Shown: positions 7,254 to 16,147, numbered from the stretch's first letter. The stretch: DNA of 64,000 bases from Streptomyces sp. WM6378 (GCF_001279695.1 NZ_LGDD01000235.1:26654-90653); one strand, 5' to 3'. Notes: generated from the letters alone by a model not told the origin. Made by a program: numbers and translations.

Positions 7254-9422
7254 CTAGGGGAGCGGGTGCGGATACGGGTTGTCCGGGGCCGAGTCGAAGC
7301 CCAGCTTGCGTACGACCGTGTGGAGCCGGGGGTTGCCGAGCAACCGGAACCGGTGGGCGCCCGAGAGGTGCTGCAGCCCGGGCACGAGGACGCGGACGAC
7401 GTGCACGCCGAGCCGCCGGGTGTCGGGGGTCGTCAGGTCGACGACGTAGGTGTGCAGCCCGATCGAGGCGAGCTCCTTGACGATCAGGTCGACGTCGTCC
7501 CCGGCTGCCGCCGGGAGGTCCTCAGGGGCCGGTCGAGCTGGGCGGTCGCAGGGCGTGGGCACGCTCGGATGGACGAGGAAGCCCGCGCGCGGCCGCAGTT
7601 CGGGGTGCCGGGTGTAGAGGATGGCGTGCTTGTTGAACTCGTCGACCTGGTCGAAGCCGGAGGCGGCGTCGAAGCCCTCGTACGCCTTGACCAGGCGCCG
7701 CACGTACGTCAGGCCCTGGGCGGCCTCCAGGAACGCCTTCTCGACGGCCCGGACGGGGGAGCGGCGGCAGGCGGCCCCGAAGGAGAGGACGGGCCCACCG
7801 GCGCCGCGGTGGTCCATGACGGCGACGACGACCGGCGGGGTGAGATCGAGGGACACGTCGTAGAAGGAGACGCGCCAGCCGGACGCACCGGACAGGTGGT
7901 AGCTGACCTGGGACGAGGCGGCGACGACCTCTTCGGGGACCGGGCGCGGCGGCAGCCGGTGCAGCCAGGAGATCGCGAGGGCGTCCCGTTCGACGATCTC
8001 GCTCAAGCCGCCGAGGACCGCGTCCGCGAAGGTGGGCCCGGCCGCCAGGCCCGTGGAGATCGACGCCGCGATCGGCGCCTCCTCCTTCGCGCGGCGGTAG
8101 TACAGGTACACCTGGGAGGCCGGTACCCAGCACGGCGCCCCGTCCGCCCAGCGGGTCGCGCGCACCCAGCGCACCCGGGTGTCCTCGGTGAACGGCGCGA
8201 ACGGGAAGCCGGGGGAGGCGTACTGCTCGGCGCTGAAGAGACCGAACGCGTCCGGCGCGACCGCCTCCTCGCCCAACTGCGCGTACGACGCCGTCCGCAG
8301 CCGCGACGAGCGGTACAGCCCCGCCGCACAGCGCTCCAGGGACTCCCCGATCGCCGCGTTCAGGGCCTCCTTCTTGGCGAACCCGGCGCCCCCGTTGCGG
8401 ACCACGCCCAGGTTCGGGCGCAGCAACGACAGGTCGGGGGAGGTGCTGCCGGCCAGGTAGATCGCGGGCCCGCTCTCGGCCCGGCGCACGGAGACCGTGT
8501 GTACGGCGCCGACCTTGTCGTCGACGGCCGCGGTGAGCGGCGCCGCGGCCTCGGTCCCGGCGTTCTCGCGGCCCCCGCAGACCGGGCACGTCGGTACCGG
8601 CAGCACGAAACGGGTGGTCTCGCCGCCGTCCTCGTCCAGCCAGAGCAGCTCACCCGGCGGGTCGTCATCGCGCCGCTCCAGCCAGGCCGTCGCCCGCCGC
8701 GCCACCGCGCCGGCCAGCCGGGCCGCGGTCCAGGGCGGCACCCGCCGGTCCAGGGCGGGCGTCCCGGACGCGGCCAGGGAGGCGGTGTAGGCGCTCCACA
8801 CCGGCCCGTGCACGGAGTTGGAGAAGATCCGGGTACGCAGACAGGCGTAGCAGGCGACCGTACGCCCCGGCGACCAGAGCGGTCCCGCGAACGCGGCGCC
8901 GCCCGGGAGGAGGCCGAAGAACAGGCAGGGCAGATCCTCGCGCACGCACCGCTCGTTCACCGCCGCGGCGCCCGGGTCGAAGACGGAGGCGGTGGCCGTG
9001 ATGAGCAGATCGGCAGCGCGGGACGGCGGCTGCGCCGGGTCGCCGAGGTCGTGCACCGCCACCCGCGTCCGACCCAGTACGGCCACGAGGTCGCAGGTGA
9101 GCTCGGTGGGCCCGAGCACCGCGACCGACCCGGTGCCCGGCGGCCGATCGCCCCGCGCGTACTCGACGATCCGCTGTTCCCGCAGCCCTTCGAGCAGCTC
9201 AAGGACCCGCGTGCGCGGCACCTCGGGGGAGAGGGCCGCGGCGATGTCGGCGGCCCTGGCAGGCTCGGCGAGCCGGGGCAGCAGGTGGTCGGCGAGCAGC
9301 CGCAGGCCGCTGCCGTGCAGCCGGCGCACGCCACCGGGTGCTTCCACGAAGCCACTGTGGTCGTCCTGGAGGTGCAGCCGGACATCGGGAACGAGCCGGA
9401 TGACGCTGTCTTCCCTGATCAT
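7254..9422 (-). CDS. TOMM cyclodehydratase, fused C-domain and YcaO domain
   Basis: 722 residues from ATG 9422, which overlaps the upstream stop. The first ~310 residues are an E1/ThiF-like C-protein region with a tetracysteine zinc site (CYAC and CPVC). Residues ~330-722 are the YcaO domain that phosphorylates backbone amides with ATP and drives Cys/Ser/Thr cyclisation to azolines. Motifs include NGGAGFAKKEALNAAIGESL, LSEIVERDA (E-rich ATP/Mg site) and PGLQHLSGAHRFRLLG. The chain ends DNPYPHPLP, the C-terminal PxPxP signature (716-720) of azoline-forming YcaO proteins. Substrate is almost certainly the CSSSSSCSS precursor. Function is well supported. Confidence 0.92.
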   Translation of the reverse strand: MIREDSVIRLVPDVRLHLQDDHSGFVEAPGGVRRLHGSGLRLLADHLLPRLAEPARAADIAAALSPEVPRTRVLELLEGLREQRIVEYARGDRPPGTGSVAVLGPTELTCDLVAVLGRTRVAVHDLGDPAQPPSRAADLLITATASVFDPGAAAVNERCVREDLPCLFFGLLPGGAAFAGPLWSPGRTVACYACLRTRIFSNSVHGPVWSAYTASLAASGTPALDRRVPPWTAARLAGAVARRATAWLERRDDDPPGELLWLDEDGGETTRFVLPVPTCPVCGGRENAGTEAAAPLTAAVDDKVGAVHTVSVRRAESGPAIYLAGSTSPDLSLLRPNLGVVRNGGAGFAKKEALNAAIGESLERCAAGLYRSSRLRTASYAQLGEEAVAPDAFGLFSAEQYASPGFPFAPFTEDTRVRWVRATRWADGAPCWVPASQVYLYYRRAKEEAPIAASISTGLAAGPTFADAVLGGLSEIVERDALAISWLHRLPPRPVPEEVVAASSQVSYHLSGASGWRVSFYDVSLDLTPPVVVAVMDHRGAGGPVLSFGAACRRSPVRAVEKAFLEAAQGLTYVRRLVKAYEGFDAASGFDQVDEFNKHAILYTRHPELRPRAGFLVHPSVPTPCDRPARPAPEDLPAAAGDDVDLIVKELASIGLHTYVVDLTTPDTRRLGVHVVRVLVPGLQHLSGAHRFRLLGNPRLHTVVRKLGFDSAPDNPYPHPLP

Positions 9423-10951
9423 GCTTGGGCCTCCCCCAGGAGAGTCAGATGGACGACGGCGTCGTCGGTGCCGTTCACCCCGACCAGCCGGTCGAAGTAG
9501 TCGTCGACGAACCCCGCGAGTGGATGCGCCACCAGGCCGAGCGCCGCCGCCGCGGTCACCACGCTCTGCGCGACGTGGCCGCACTCGATGAGGGCCATGC
9601 GGTAGCCGCGCTCCCCGTACTTCCACCGGCCCCGGCGGAACGCGGCGACGAACACCACCACGGCCGCCGCCTCCCCGACCCGCCCGGCGTAGCCGGTGTG
9701 TGCGGCCACGTCCTCGAACGGGCAGTCGTCAGCGACCAGTTGCAGGACTCGGCGCCCCGGGTGGACGTAGTGCACGCCCGGCGTGAGCCCTTCGACGTGC
9801 CGGGCCAGTACGAACAGGTCGTACGAGCAGAGCCCGCCCGCCGACGGCGTGGCCCGCAACGGCAGTTCGACCCCGTCGGGAGTGCGCGCCGTTCCGGTGA
9901 TGCCGACGGACAGCTCCAACACGCGTGCCATGTCGGCCAGTTGGAGGGGTCGGCGACTCATGGGCGCCGCCGATCGACGCCGCCGCAGCGCGGTGTCCAG
10001 GGGCAGCAGGGGGCGGGCGCCCTGCACCGGCCACGGCTGCTCGGTCCGGGTGCGGCCGTAGTCGCGGTACGGGCGGGCCAGCTCGCGGCGGGTGTCCGGG
10101 GCGAGACGGTCGACGTCGACCGGGGGGAGCGTGCGGAACGCGGCGCGGATCTTGGAGTTCTCGTGGAAGGTGCGGGAGATCCGGGTGAGTTCCGGGTCGC
10201 CAGCGAGGGAGAGGTCGACCGGCGCGAGGCGGCCGGCGGGCTCCGGCCGGGGAGCGATCCCGGGCAGGCGGCACTGGACGACCGTGCCGCCGGGGCCGTC
10301 GTGCACCGTCCGCAGCTCGGCGCCGACCGGCTCGACCCACTCGCCTTCCGGGACGCCCACGACCTCCCCGACGAACTCCGGATCCTTGTCCGGCGCGCTC
10401 CACCGGTCCTCGGCGGCCAGGGTCAACACCTCGTCAAGCGCGCGGCCGAGGGCGCCCCGGACCGTCGTGCCGCAGCCGAAGGCCCGGATCTCCCGGTCGT
10501 CCCGTCGCAGGACCGCCCCCACCCAGGGCGCCGAGCCGTCGTCGCCGTACAGATGACAGTCGAGCTGGACGTCCCATGCGGGATGCAGGGGCGACCGTAC
10601 GGTGTCGGACCATGCCGTGAGTCGGCGTGCGACGGTCGGCGGAGTGCGGCGCTCCAGGGCGTCGCGAAGTGCCTCGCGCACGGCGACTTCCCGGGTGACG
10701 GCGGCGCCGATGCCGAACTCCGGGTCCCCGAGCCTGAGTTGAGCCGCCCGGGCGGCCAGGAGCCGGAGCGCCGCCTGCGGTTCCTGACTGGCCGTCAGGG
10801 CGAGTAGCGGGATCGCCGCGCCCGACGGTTCCAGGCGCGGGGTGCGGTGCTCGGTGGGGACCAGGGCGTATGCGGTGCCGCGGAGGCGGGCGGGCAGGGG
10901 ATAGGGGCGTACGGCGAATCCGAGGGCCTCGATCAGGGTGCGTAGGGTCAT
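9419..10951 (-). CDS. SagB-type FMN dehydrogenase (azoline oxidase) with long N-terminal extension
   Basis: 510 residues from ATG 10951, overlapping the upstream stop (ATGA). The C-terminal ~210 residues are a nitroreductase-fold SagB-like domain (RRSAAPMSRRPLQLADMARV, ATPSAGGLCSYDLFVLARHV, GYRMALIECGHVAQSVVTAA, GLVAHPLAGF) that oxidises azolines to azoles with FMN. The N-terminal ~290 residues resemble a reduced YcaO-like or docking region (APWVGAVLRRDDREIRAFGC, ALGRALDEVLTLAAEDRW) without the ATP residues. The product of this enzyme and the cyclodehydratase would be thiazoles and oxazoles. The extension could organise the enzyme complex. Confidence 0.88.
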   Translation of the reverse strand: MTLRTLIEALGFAVRPYPLPARLRGTAYALVPTEHRTPRLEPSGAAIPLLALTASQEPQAALRLLAARAAQLRLGDPEFGIGAAVTREVAVREALRDALERRTPPTVARRLTAWSDTVRSPLHPAWDVQLDCHLYGDDGSAPWVGAVLRRDDREIRAFGCGTTVRGALGRALDEVLTLAAEDRWSAPDKDPEFVGEVVGVPEGEWVEPVGAELRTVHDGPGGTVVQCRLPGIAPRPEPAGRLAPVDLSLAGDPELTRISRTFHENSKIRAAFRTLPPVDVDRLAPDTRRELARPYRDYGRTRTEQPWPVQGARPLLPLDTALRRRRSAAPMSRRPLQLADMARVLELSVGITGTARTPDGVELPLRATPSAGGLCSYDLFVLARHVEGLTPGVHYVHPGRRVLQLVADDCPFEDVAAHTGYAGRVGEAAAVVVFVAAFRRGRWKYGERGYRMALIECGHVAQSVVTAAAALGLVAHPLAGFVDDYFDRLVGVNGTDDAVVHLTLLGEAQA

Positions 10952-11946
10952 GGGGCCACCCACTCGCGGGCGGCGGGGGCGTGGGCGGCGCAGTCGGGAC
11001 AGAAAGGGTCGCGCCAGGTGGTGACCGAGGACTGCTCCCCGCTGGACACGTCGAGCGTGGTGACCCGGCCCCAGGCGTGCTCCGCGCTCATCGGGAGCAG
11101 GCTGCGCAGCGCCAGGTGGGCGACGAGCCCGCCGGCCCAGTGCAGACACCCCGGTTGGAAGGTGGCCCATCCGGCCGGGCGGAACGCCTGCCGCGTGGGG
11201 CGCGCGGGGAGGTGGCACCGCAGGCAGCCCGACTCGCCGACCCGCACCCAGGGGCCGATCCGCACGCGCTGGGCACCGAACAGTACGGGCACCCAGTCGG
11301 TGGCCTCGGCACACAGCTGCCGGTTGGCCGCGGCGAGACCGGCTTCATCGCAGGCGACGACGATCCGCAGGGCGGGGTCCGAACCGGAGGGGCTCGGGGC
11401 GGAGGGGCCCGGGCCGTACTCCGTGATGTCCCGGCCGTGTTCCGTGACGCTCAGGCCCTGTTCCGCGAGCAGCGGCGACCAGACGGAGACGACCTCCTCA
11501 GGGCCGGACACCGCAATGCATTTCTCCCGGAGGCCCGCGAATATCCGATCCGGATCCTCGCTCCGCCGGCAGATATAGGAATACAGCCGACGGCCGGGCT
11601 CGTCGTCGAGGCGGACTTCCTCCCCCGGAAACAGCAGAATCCCCATGTCCCGGAACCGTTTGACGAACGGTTCCAGCCGCCGCGCGTCGTCCGGCGACAG
11701 CTGCCGGCGGACCGGTGCGCTGCGCCGTATTGTGGGCACGACCTGGGTCAGCACGTCCGCCAACTGCCGTACGGCGTCCGGCTCCGCGGTCAGCGCGTAG
11801 GTGCGCGGGCCGACGTCGATCTCGCACCTGCCCGGCCCGCGTATCCGAAGCCCGACATCGGTGGCGGCCACCGCCACGGCCTCCATGAGGCCGAATTCGG
11901 CGGAACCAGCAGGATCAGATGGTTCGGAAAGAGGAGAATGAGGCAC
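10948..11946 (-). CDS. F-protein-like (ocin-ThiF-like) TOMM leader-binding partner
   Basis: 332 residues from GTG 11946, the first gene of the operon; ATG 11886 is an alternative start. It looks like a reduced ThiF/E1-like protein with a CLRC...CPDC zinc tetrad (near residues 253-320) and an N-terminal RRE-like region (RLEPFVKRFRDMGILLFPGE). Proteins of this kind bind the precursor leader and activate fused C/YcaO cyclodehydratases. Two E1-like modules in one pathway, one here and one fused to YcaO, is the F-protein-dependent arrangement known from thiopeptide and heterocycloanthracin-like clusters. Confidence 0.82.
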   Translation of the reverse strand: MPHSPLSEPSDPAGSAEFGLMEAVAVAATDVGLRIRGPGRCEIDVGPRTYALTAEPDAVRQLADVLTQVVPTIRRSAPVRRQLSPDDARRLEPFVKRFRDMGILLFPGEEVRLDDEPGRRLYSYICRRSEDPDRIFAGLREKCIAVSGPEEVVSVWSPLLAEQGLSVTEHGRDITEYGPGPSAPSPSGSDPALRIVVACDEAGLAAANRQLCAEATDWVPVLFGAQRVRIGPWVRVGESGCLRCHLPARPTRQAFRPAGWATFQPGCLHWAGGLVAHLALRSLLPMSAEHAWGRVTTLDVSSGEQSSVTTWRDPFCPDCAAHAPAAREWVAP

Positions 11947-11964
11947 CCGGCCAGCGTAGGGTCG

Positions 11965-12015
11965 CCGGGAATTCCGGCCGACCCTGCTTTCCCTAGTTCC
12001 TTACTACGGAATTCC
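11965..12015. promoter_or_regulatory. Two GGAATTCC palindromes upstream of azole operon
   Basis: GGAATTCC occurs at 11968-11975 and again within ACTACGGAATTCC at 12003-12015, with centres 40 bp apart, 20-70 bp upstream of the operon start. The second site shares 13 bases with the precursor promoter palindrome at 1589-1600. Four-helical-turn spacing on the same DNA face suits paired dimers. The likely binder is the cluster LuxR protein (inference). The gap 11947-12072 holds nothing else I can identify. Confidence 0.5.
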
Positions 12016-12072
12016 TTGGTGTCGGCCCCCGATCGAGAAGGCCTTCTGCCGCGCAGTGTGACCTGTTGTGGG

Positions 12073-13260
12073 TCAGAGGATCAGGGGGAGGGCGGCCAGG
12101 CCGCGAGTGAGGCGGGTTCGACGCCAGGTCAGGGATTGTGCGGGGATGGCCAGATGGAGGTCCGGGAAGCGGGTCACCAGGGTGCGCAGCGCGATTTCCG
12201 CCTCGGCGCGGGCCAGGGGGGCGCCCGGGCAGCGGTGGATGCCGTGGCCGAAGGAGAGGTGGCCGCCGGCGTCGCGGTCGAGGTCGAGGCGGTGCGGGTC
12301 GGGGAACGCCGCCGGATCGCGGTTCGCGGCCCCGGGGGCGATGAGCACCGGGAAGCCGGCCGGGATGTCGACCCCGCCGACGCGCAGGTCCTCCGTGCTG
12401 TGACGGAAAGTGGCCACGCTCACCGGCGAGTCGAAGCGGAGCAGTTCGTCCAGGGCGCCGGGGATCAGGTCCGGGTCCTGGCGCAGGCGGTCGAATGCCT
12501 CCGGGTGCCGGAGCAGGGCCAGGACCGCGTTGCCGATGAAGTGGGTGGTGGTTTCGTGCCCGGCGACCAGGAGGAGGGCGGCCAGGGAGACGGCCTCGTC
12601 CCGGTCGAGGCCGCCCTCGTCGCAGTCGCGCAGAAGGGAGTGGAGCGGGCCGTCGCCGGGGGTGGCGCGGGCCGTGTCGACGAGGTGGGTCAGATAGTCG
12701 CCGATCCGGTGCGACGCGGCGTCGATACGGCCGTTGTCGGTCGCGTCGAAGAGGTCGTGGGACCAGCCGGCGAGCGTGGCGCGGTCGGATTCCGGCACGC
12801 CAAGGAGCTCGCAGACGACGGTGACCGGCAGGGGCACCGCCAGGTCCGCCACCAGGTCGACCTCCGTGCCCGGTCGCCACGCGGTCATGAGGTCGTCGAC
12901 GACCCGGGTGATGAACGGGCGCAGTTCCCGGACGCGTCCGGTGGTGAACAGGGGCGTCGCCACCCGCCGTTGGCGGGTGTGCGCGGGTGGGTCGCTCGCC
13001 AGCATGTTGCGGGAGATCGCCGGGTGCAGGTCGCGGTTCGAGGGACGGCCGGCGAAGAAGCGGACCGTGTCCTTGGACAGCCGGGGGTCGGTGAACGCCT
13101 CGCGCGCCTCGGGGTGACCGGTGATCAGGTAGGCGTGGTGTCCGCCGGAGCCGGTGGGAATGCGTTGCACCGGGCAGCCTTCGCGCAGCCGGTCGTAGGT
13201 GGGGTAGGGATCGGCGAAGAAGCGCGGGTCGCGCAGCGGGTCCTGCCGCGGGGCGGTCAT
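12073..13260 (-). CDS. Cytochrome P450 (bacterial CYP105/107-like class)
   Basis: 395 residues from ATG 13260. All P450 hallmarks are present: I-helix LLVAGHETTT with the oxygen-activating Thr, K-helix ELLRF (ExxR-like), and heme loop FGHGIHRCPGAPLAR with the thiolate Cys near residue 344. Length is normal for soluble actinomycete P450s that take electrons from ferredoxin. It overlaps the MAB_1171c gene by 4 bp and is last in the XRE-ImmA-membrane protein-P450 operon, a recurrent Streptomyces arrangement. Substrate unknown. It probably does not belong to the azole pathway because it has a separate promoter and the operator region lies between them. Confidence 0.92.
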   Translation of the reverse strand: MTAPRQDPLRDPRFFADPYPTYDRLREGCPVQRIPTGSGGHHAYLITGHPEAREAFTDPRLSKDTVRFFAGRPSNRDLHPAISRNMLASDPPAHTRQRRVATPLFTTGRVRELRPFITRVVDDLMTAWRPGTEVDLVADLAVPLPVTVVCELLGVPESDRATLAGWSHDLFDATDNGRIDAASHRIGDYLTHLVDTARATPGDGPLHSLLRDCDEGGLDRDEAVSLAALLLVAGHETTTHFIGNAVLALLRHPEAFDRLRQDPDLIPGALDELLRFDSPVSVATFRHSTEDLRVGGVDIPAGFPVLIAPGAANRDPAAFPDPHRLDLDRDAGGHLSFGHGIHRCPGAPLARAEAEIALRTLVTRFPDLHLAIPAQSLTWRRTRLTRGLAALPLIL

Positions 13261-14447
13261 GAGGCCACGCCCGCGTTCTCGGCTGCCGGGCGCCGCGCGT
13301 AGGCGTCCGCCACGAGCAGCAGCCAGGCGGTCTCCGCCGGGAGGTCGCCCTTGCGGGAGCGGGTGCCGGCGGCGGGCGGGGCCTCGTCGCCGTCGAGGGG
13401 GAGTCCGGCGCGCTTCGCGTCGACGGCCGCGGCGATGACCGCCGCCTCCACCTCGGCGTCGCCCTCGGGGGTGTCGGCCGTGCCCCGGTGGGCGACCTCG
13501 GCCGCCGCGGCGTCCCGTACCGATGCCTGACGGTACCGGCGCAGGGCCAGCACGCAGTCGTTGATCTCGATGACCCGGCGGTGGAGGTGGAAGTCGAGGT
13601 CGTGGGTGCCGGCCTCGGTGCTGCCCGGGTCGAGCACGACCTCGGGGACCGCCGAGGTGACCTCCCGCCACAGGGGTTCAAGCGCGGTGAACGAGTTCCG
13701 TTCCCAGCGGCGGCGGCGCAGTTGGCTGAGCGGCCACAGCAGGGCGGGGAGGGTGAGCCCGACGGTGATGAGGAGGACGGCGACGGCGGGCGCGGTCACG
13801 CTGAACGTACAGCGGACGGGGGTCAGCGGGCTCGAACACCGGGCGTCGTCGGGCACGAGCCCCAGGCCGAGCCCGATGGAGACCAGGGCGAAGAGCTTGT
13901 ACGCCGCGTAGACGAGGGCGAAGCCACAGCCGGCCGAGGTCGTGCGCAGGCCCCAGCGCTGACTGCGGCGGGTCGAGCGCTTGGACTGGGCCCAGGTCTG
14001 CAGCATGAAGTCCTTGGCCGCGTACACCAGGTAGGAGACGTAGATGAGCACGTAGCACGCGTACAACACCGGGTTGCGTCCGGTGAGTTGTTCGGCGGCG
14101 AAGAAAGCGGTCATGCCGGCGACGGAGATCACGAGGGCGATGACGCGCAGTCGGATCTGCCGGTGGGCCCGTTCGCGGTCCAGATTGAGCTGGAAGAGGA
14201 AGGCCAGGATCGAGGTGGCCGCCGTCAGGGTGAAGGTGTTGCTGAGGAGGCGGGCGACGTCGGGGACCACCGATTCGACCGCGCGCTCCACGGCGGGGGC
14301 GTAGGAGGCGAAGGCGAGGGCGAACGAGGTCAGCAGCGCCGCCATCGCCCAGGTGCCCGTGGGGCGGTGTCCGCCGCGTCCGCGCACCCAGTAGGCGGCG
14401 AAGCACAGCAGCACGACGGCCGTGCCCGTGAACACGATGTTGATCAT
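13257..14447 (-). CDS. MAB_1171c-type membrane protein
   Basis: 396 residues from ATG 14447. The N-terminal 240 residues hold about seven hydrophobic helices (starting MINIVFTGTAVVLLCFAAYW). The cytosolic C-terminal 150 residues include LDFHLHRRVIEINDCVLALRR, a motif typical of the MAB_1171c / DUF6545 putative transporter family. The role is unknown in the literature I recall. Stop-start overlaps on both sides (ImmA gene upstream, P450 downstream) show obligate co-expression. A sensor or anchor role for the ImmA-P450 pair is conceivable but not shown. Confidence 0.8.
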   Translation of the reverse strand: MINIVFTGTAVVLLCFAAYWVRGRGGHRPTGTWAMAALLTSFALAFASYAPAVERAVESVVPDVARLLSNTFTLTAATSILAFLFQLNLDRERAHRQIRLRVIALVISVAGMTAFFAAEQLTGRNPVLYACYVLIYVSYLVYAAKDFMLQTWAQSKRSTRRSQRWGLRTTSAGCGFALVYAAYKLFALVSIGLGLGLVPDDARCSSPLTPVRCTFSVTAPAVAVLLITVGLTLPALLWPLSQLRRRRWERNSFTALEPLWREVTSAVPEVVLDPGSTEAGTHDLDFHLHRRVIEINDCVLALRRYRQASVRDAAAAEVAHRGTADTPEGDAEVEAAVIAAAVDAKRAGLPLDGDEAPPAAGTRSRKGDLPAETAWLLLVADAYARRPAAENAGVAS

Positions 14448-14971
14448 TTCCGGTGGCGATTCTTCCTGTGTGGCTCGGCGAACAGCGCGTCCCAGCTCTC
14501 GGCGCCGCTGGTGGGCCGGCTCGACGGGCCTTCGCGTCCCCGGTACATGAGTTGTCGGATCACGCTGGCCATCACCTCGGCCTCGCGCTCGTCCTCGCTG
14601 GTGTAGCTGGTCCGGCCGGACATGCGCTGCACGAGGGTGGGGTTGAACCCGATCGCGCGCAGGGTGTCCTGGTCCAGTTCCAGGCTGCCGGGATGGTCGC
14701 AGATGATGTGGCTGATCTCGTGGGCGAGGATGTGGTTCTGGTGGAGGGGGGAGGTGGCCTCCTCGTAGAACAACAGGTCGGCGTCCGGGGTCTCCAGGCG
14801 GATGCCGCACGGAGCGTCCATGGCGCCCAGAGTGCTCAGGGGGCGCAGGATGATGGGGCGTCCGCGTTGCTCGGCCACGGCGTCGCGGAGGTCGCGGGTG
14901 CTGAATCGGTGCGGGAGTCGAAGCGCCTCGACGCGCGCCTCACACGTGGCGCGAAGCTGCTCAAGGTCCAT
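14444..14971 (-). CDS. ImmA/IrrE-family metallo-endopeptidase
   Basis: 175 residues from ATG 14971 (GGAG at -10). The zinc motif HEISH is at H84-H88 in ILAHEISHIICDH, followed by the third-ligand region EREAEVMASVIRQLM. ImmA-type enzymes cleave XRE repressors, and an XRE gene lies just upstream in the same operon, so a signal-triggered derepression pair is likely. In phages and ICEs such pairs control excision; here the surrounding genes are chromosomal, so the target may be the XRE protein that controls this P450 operon. Function by family, pairing by context. Confidence 0.85.
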   Translation of the reverse strand: MDLEQLRATCEARVEALRLPHRFSTRDLRDAVAEQRGRPIILRPLSTLGAMDAPCGIRLETPDADLLFYEEATSPLHQNHILAHEISHIICDHPGSLELDQDTLRAIGFNPTLVQRMSGRTSYTSEDEREAEVMASVIRQLMYRGREGPSSRPTSGAESWDALFAEPHRKNRHRK

Positions 14972-15225
14972 GTCCTCACTCCGGTGACGCCGGTCGGGGG
15001 AGGTCGGCCGGGGCACACCTCTCGCTGGAAGCCCGGTATGCGGGCCCCATGCTGACATGATCGCGACTCCGCTTCGAGGGCGGGGTGCCGCCGCCGTCGG
15101 GCCCTGCGGCTGGGGATGCCCGGCTTGTACCGGGAAACACCTGATGCCCCCCTGCCGTCGAGCTGTCACAAGGGGGGTGCCGTGCCGGGGCGCGGGGATC
15201 GCGTGATCGTCGCCCGGTGAGCGGT

Positions 15226-15687
15226 TCAGTCGTCCAGGTCGAGGTCCTGCGCGGGGTCGTCGGTGGTCAGTCCTTCGAGTTTCCGGGCCTGTTCAATCAC
15301 GGTGGACAGCATCTTCAGGCTGTCGACGCTCAGGCCGTTGGCGCGCAGGGCCACCTTGCGCACGTCCTGGTCGCGCATGGCGGCCAGGAGGCCGATCTCC
15401 GCCCTGGTGCGCTCGGCGGCCGCGCTGTCGACGAAGTAGCCCGCCGGTACGCCGAAGAAGTCGGCCAGGGCCTTGATGGTGTGCCGCGTCGGGTTCCGCT
15501 TGGCCCCGGTGCGCAGTTGCTGGATGGCACTCGCCGTCACCCCACGCCCCTCTCCGGTCGCGGCCTTGCGGATTCCCTCGGCGACCTCCGCGTAGGTGTA
15601 GGGCCCCCGGGAAGGGGGGTGCACCTCGCGGAAGAGGTGGTCCAGGAGTTGGGCGAAGGTGGGCGACTGGTCATCCTCCACGTACAC
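15226..15687 (-). CDS. XRE-family HTH regulator, partner of ImmA peptidase
   Basis: 153 residues from GTG 15687, supported by an AAGGAGG site 6 bases upstream. The HTH spans roughly residues 28-80 (YTYAEVAEGIRKA, VTASAIQQLRTGAKRNPTRHTIKALADFFGVP), similar to the YFVD-type Streptomyces XRE proteins. The C-terminal part (LLAAMRDQDVRKVALRANGLSVDSL) may dimerise and then ends in an acidic tail. The gene heads the operon, and a near-perfect inverted repeat sits just upstream of its start, indicating autoregulation. A 254-bp gap separates it from the ImmA gene; I see only GC-rich hairpins there. Confidence 0.85.
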   Translation of the reverse strand: MYVEDDQSPTFAQLLDHLFREVHPPSRGPYTYAEVAEGIRKAATGEGRGVTASAIQQLRTGAKRNPTRHTIKALADFFGVPAGYFVDSAAAERTRAEIGLLAAMRDQDVRKVALRANGLSVDSLKMLSTVIEQARKLEGLTTDDPAQDLDLDD

Positions 15688-15720
15688 GACCTCCTTGGTG
15701 TGATGTCGAGCCTTTGCCCA

Positions 15721-15769
15721 CCACAGTGTTGCTCGAAGCCCCTCGGGCCGGCCCCCGGCAACACTTTGG
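15721..15769. promoter_or_regulatory. Inverted-repeat operator candidate for the XRE gene
   Basis: CCACAGTGTTGC (15721-15732) faces GCAACACTTTGG (15758-15769), 11 of 12 bases complementary, centred about 58 bp upstream of the XRE start. This placement suits autorepression by the XRE protein, which the ImmA-type peptidase could relieve. Confidence 0.5.
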
Positions 15770-16147
15770 TTGACGCCGGACAGTCACTCTGGTGTACGTT
15801 ACCAATGCTTCTCCGCCACTGAAGTGTCGAGGGGGAGTGGTGGCGGTGCCGGCCGGGTCGAGGTCGAGCTTCACGGGGGTGAGCTCGGCCTACGGCCCGG
15901 AGCGCCGTGACCGCGCCGGACGGGTTCGCCCCGCGCTGCGACCTTCACACGGTCGCGAGCACAGCAGGTCGGTCGACCTGGGTCTCCGGCTCCTCGAACT
16001 CCGGCCACGGCCTGCCGCACGCGTGAGCCGCCCCGGTAGCAGGCCCGACGACGACCGTGCACACCGCTTCCCCCGTCGGCCGACCGCACCGGGCCGTGCG
16101 GGGATGTCCGGCTGGCGGGAGCGGCGTACGGCGGCTAGAGGTAGGGG
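15770..16147. other. Intergenic region, no convincing gene
   Basis: Several open frames cross this segment, but none has a ribosome site, family resemblance or consistent third-position GC pattern on one strand. It probably carries the upstream part of the catalase promoter region. Confidence 0.5.

Noticed and set aside
14444..15687. ImmA-XRE pair as an integrative element control module
   Set aside because: No integrase, relaxase or attachment repeats nearby; genes are fused into a chromosomal P450 operon.
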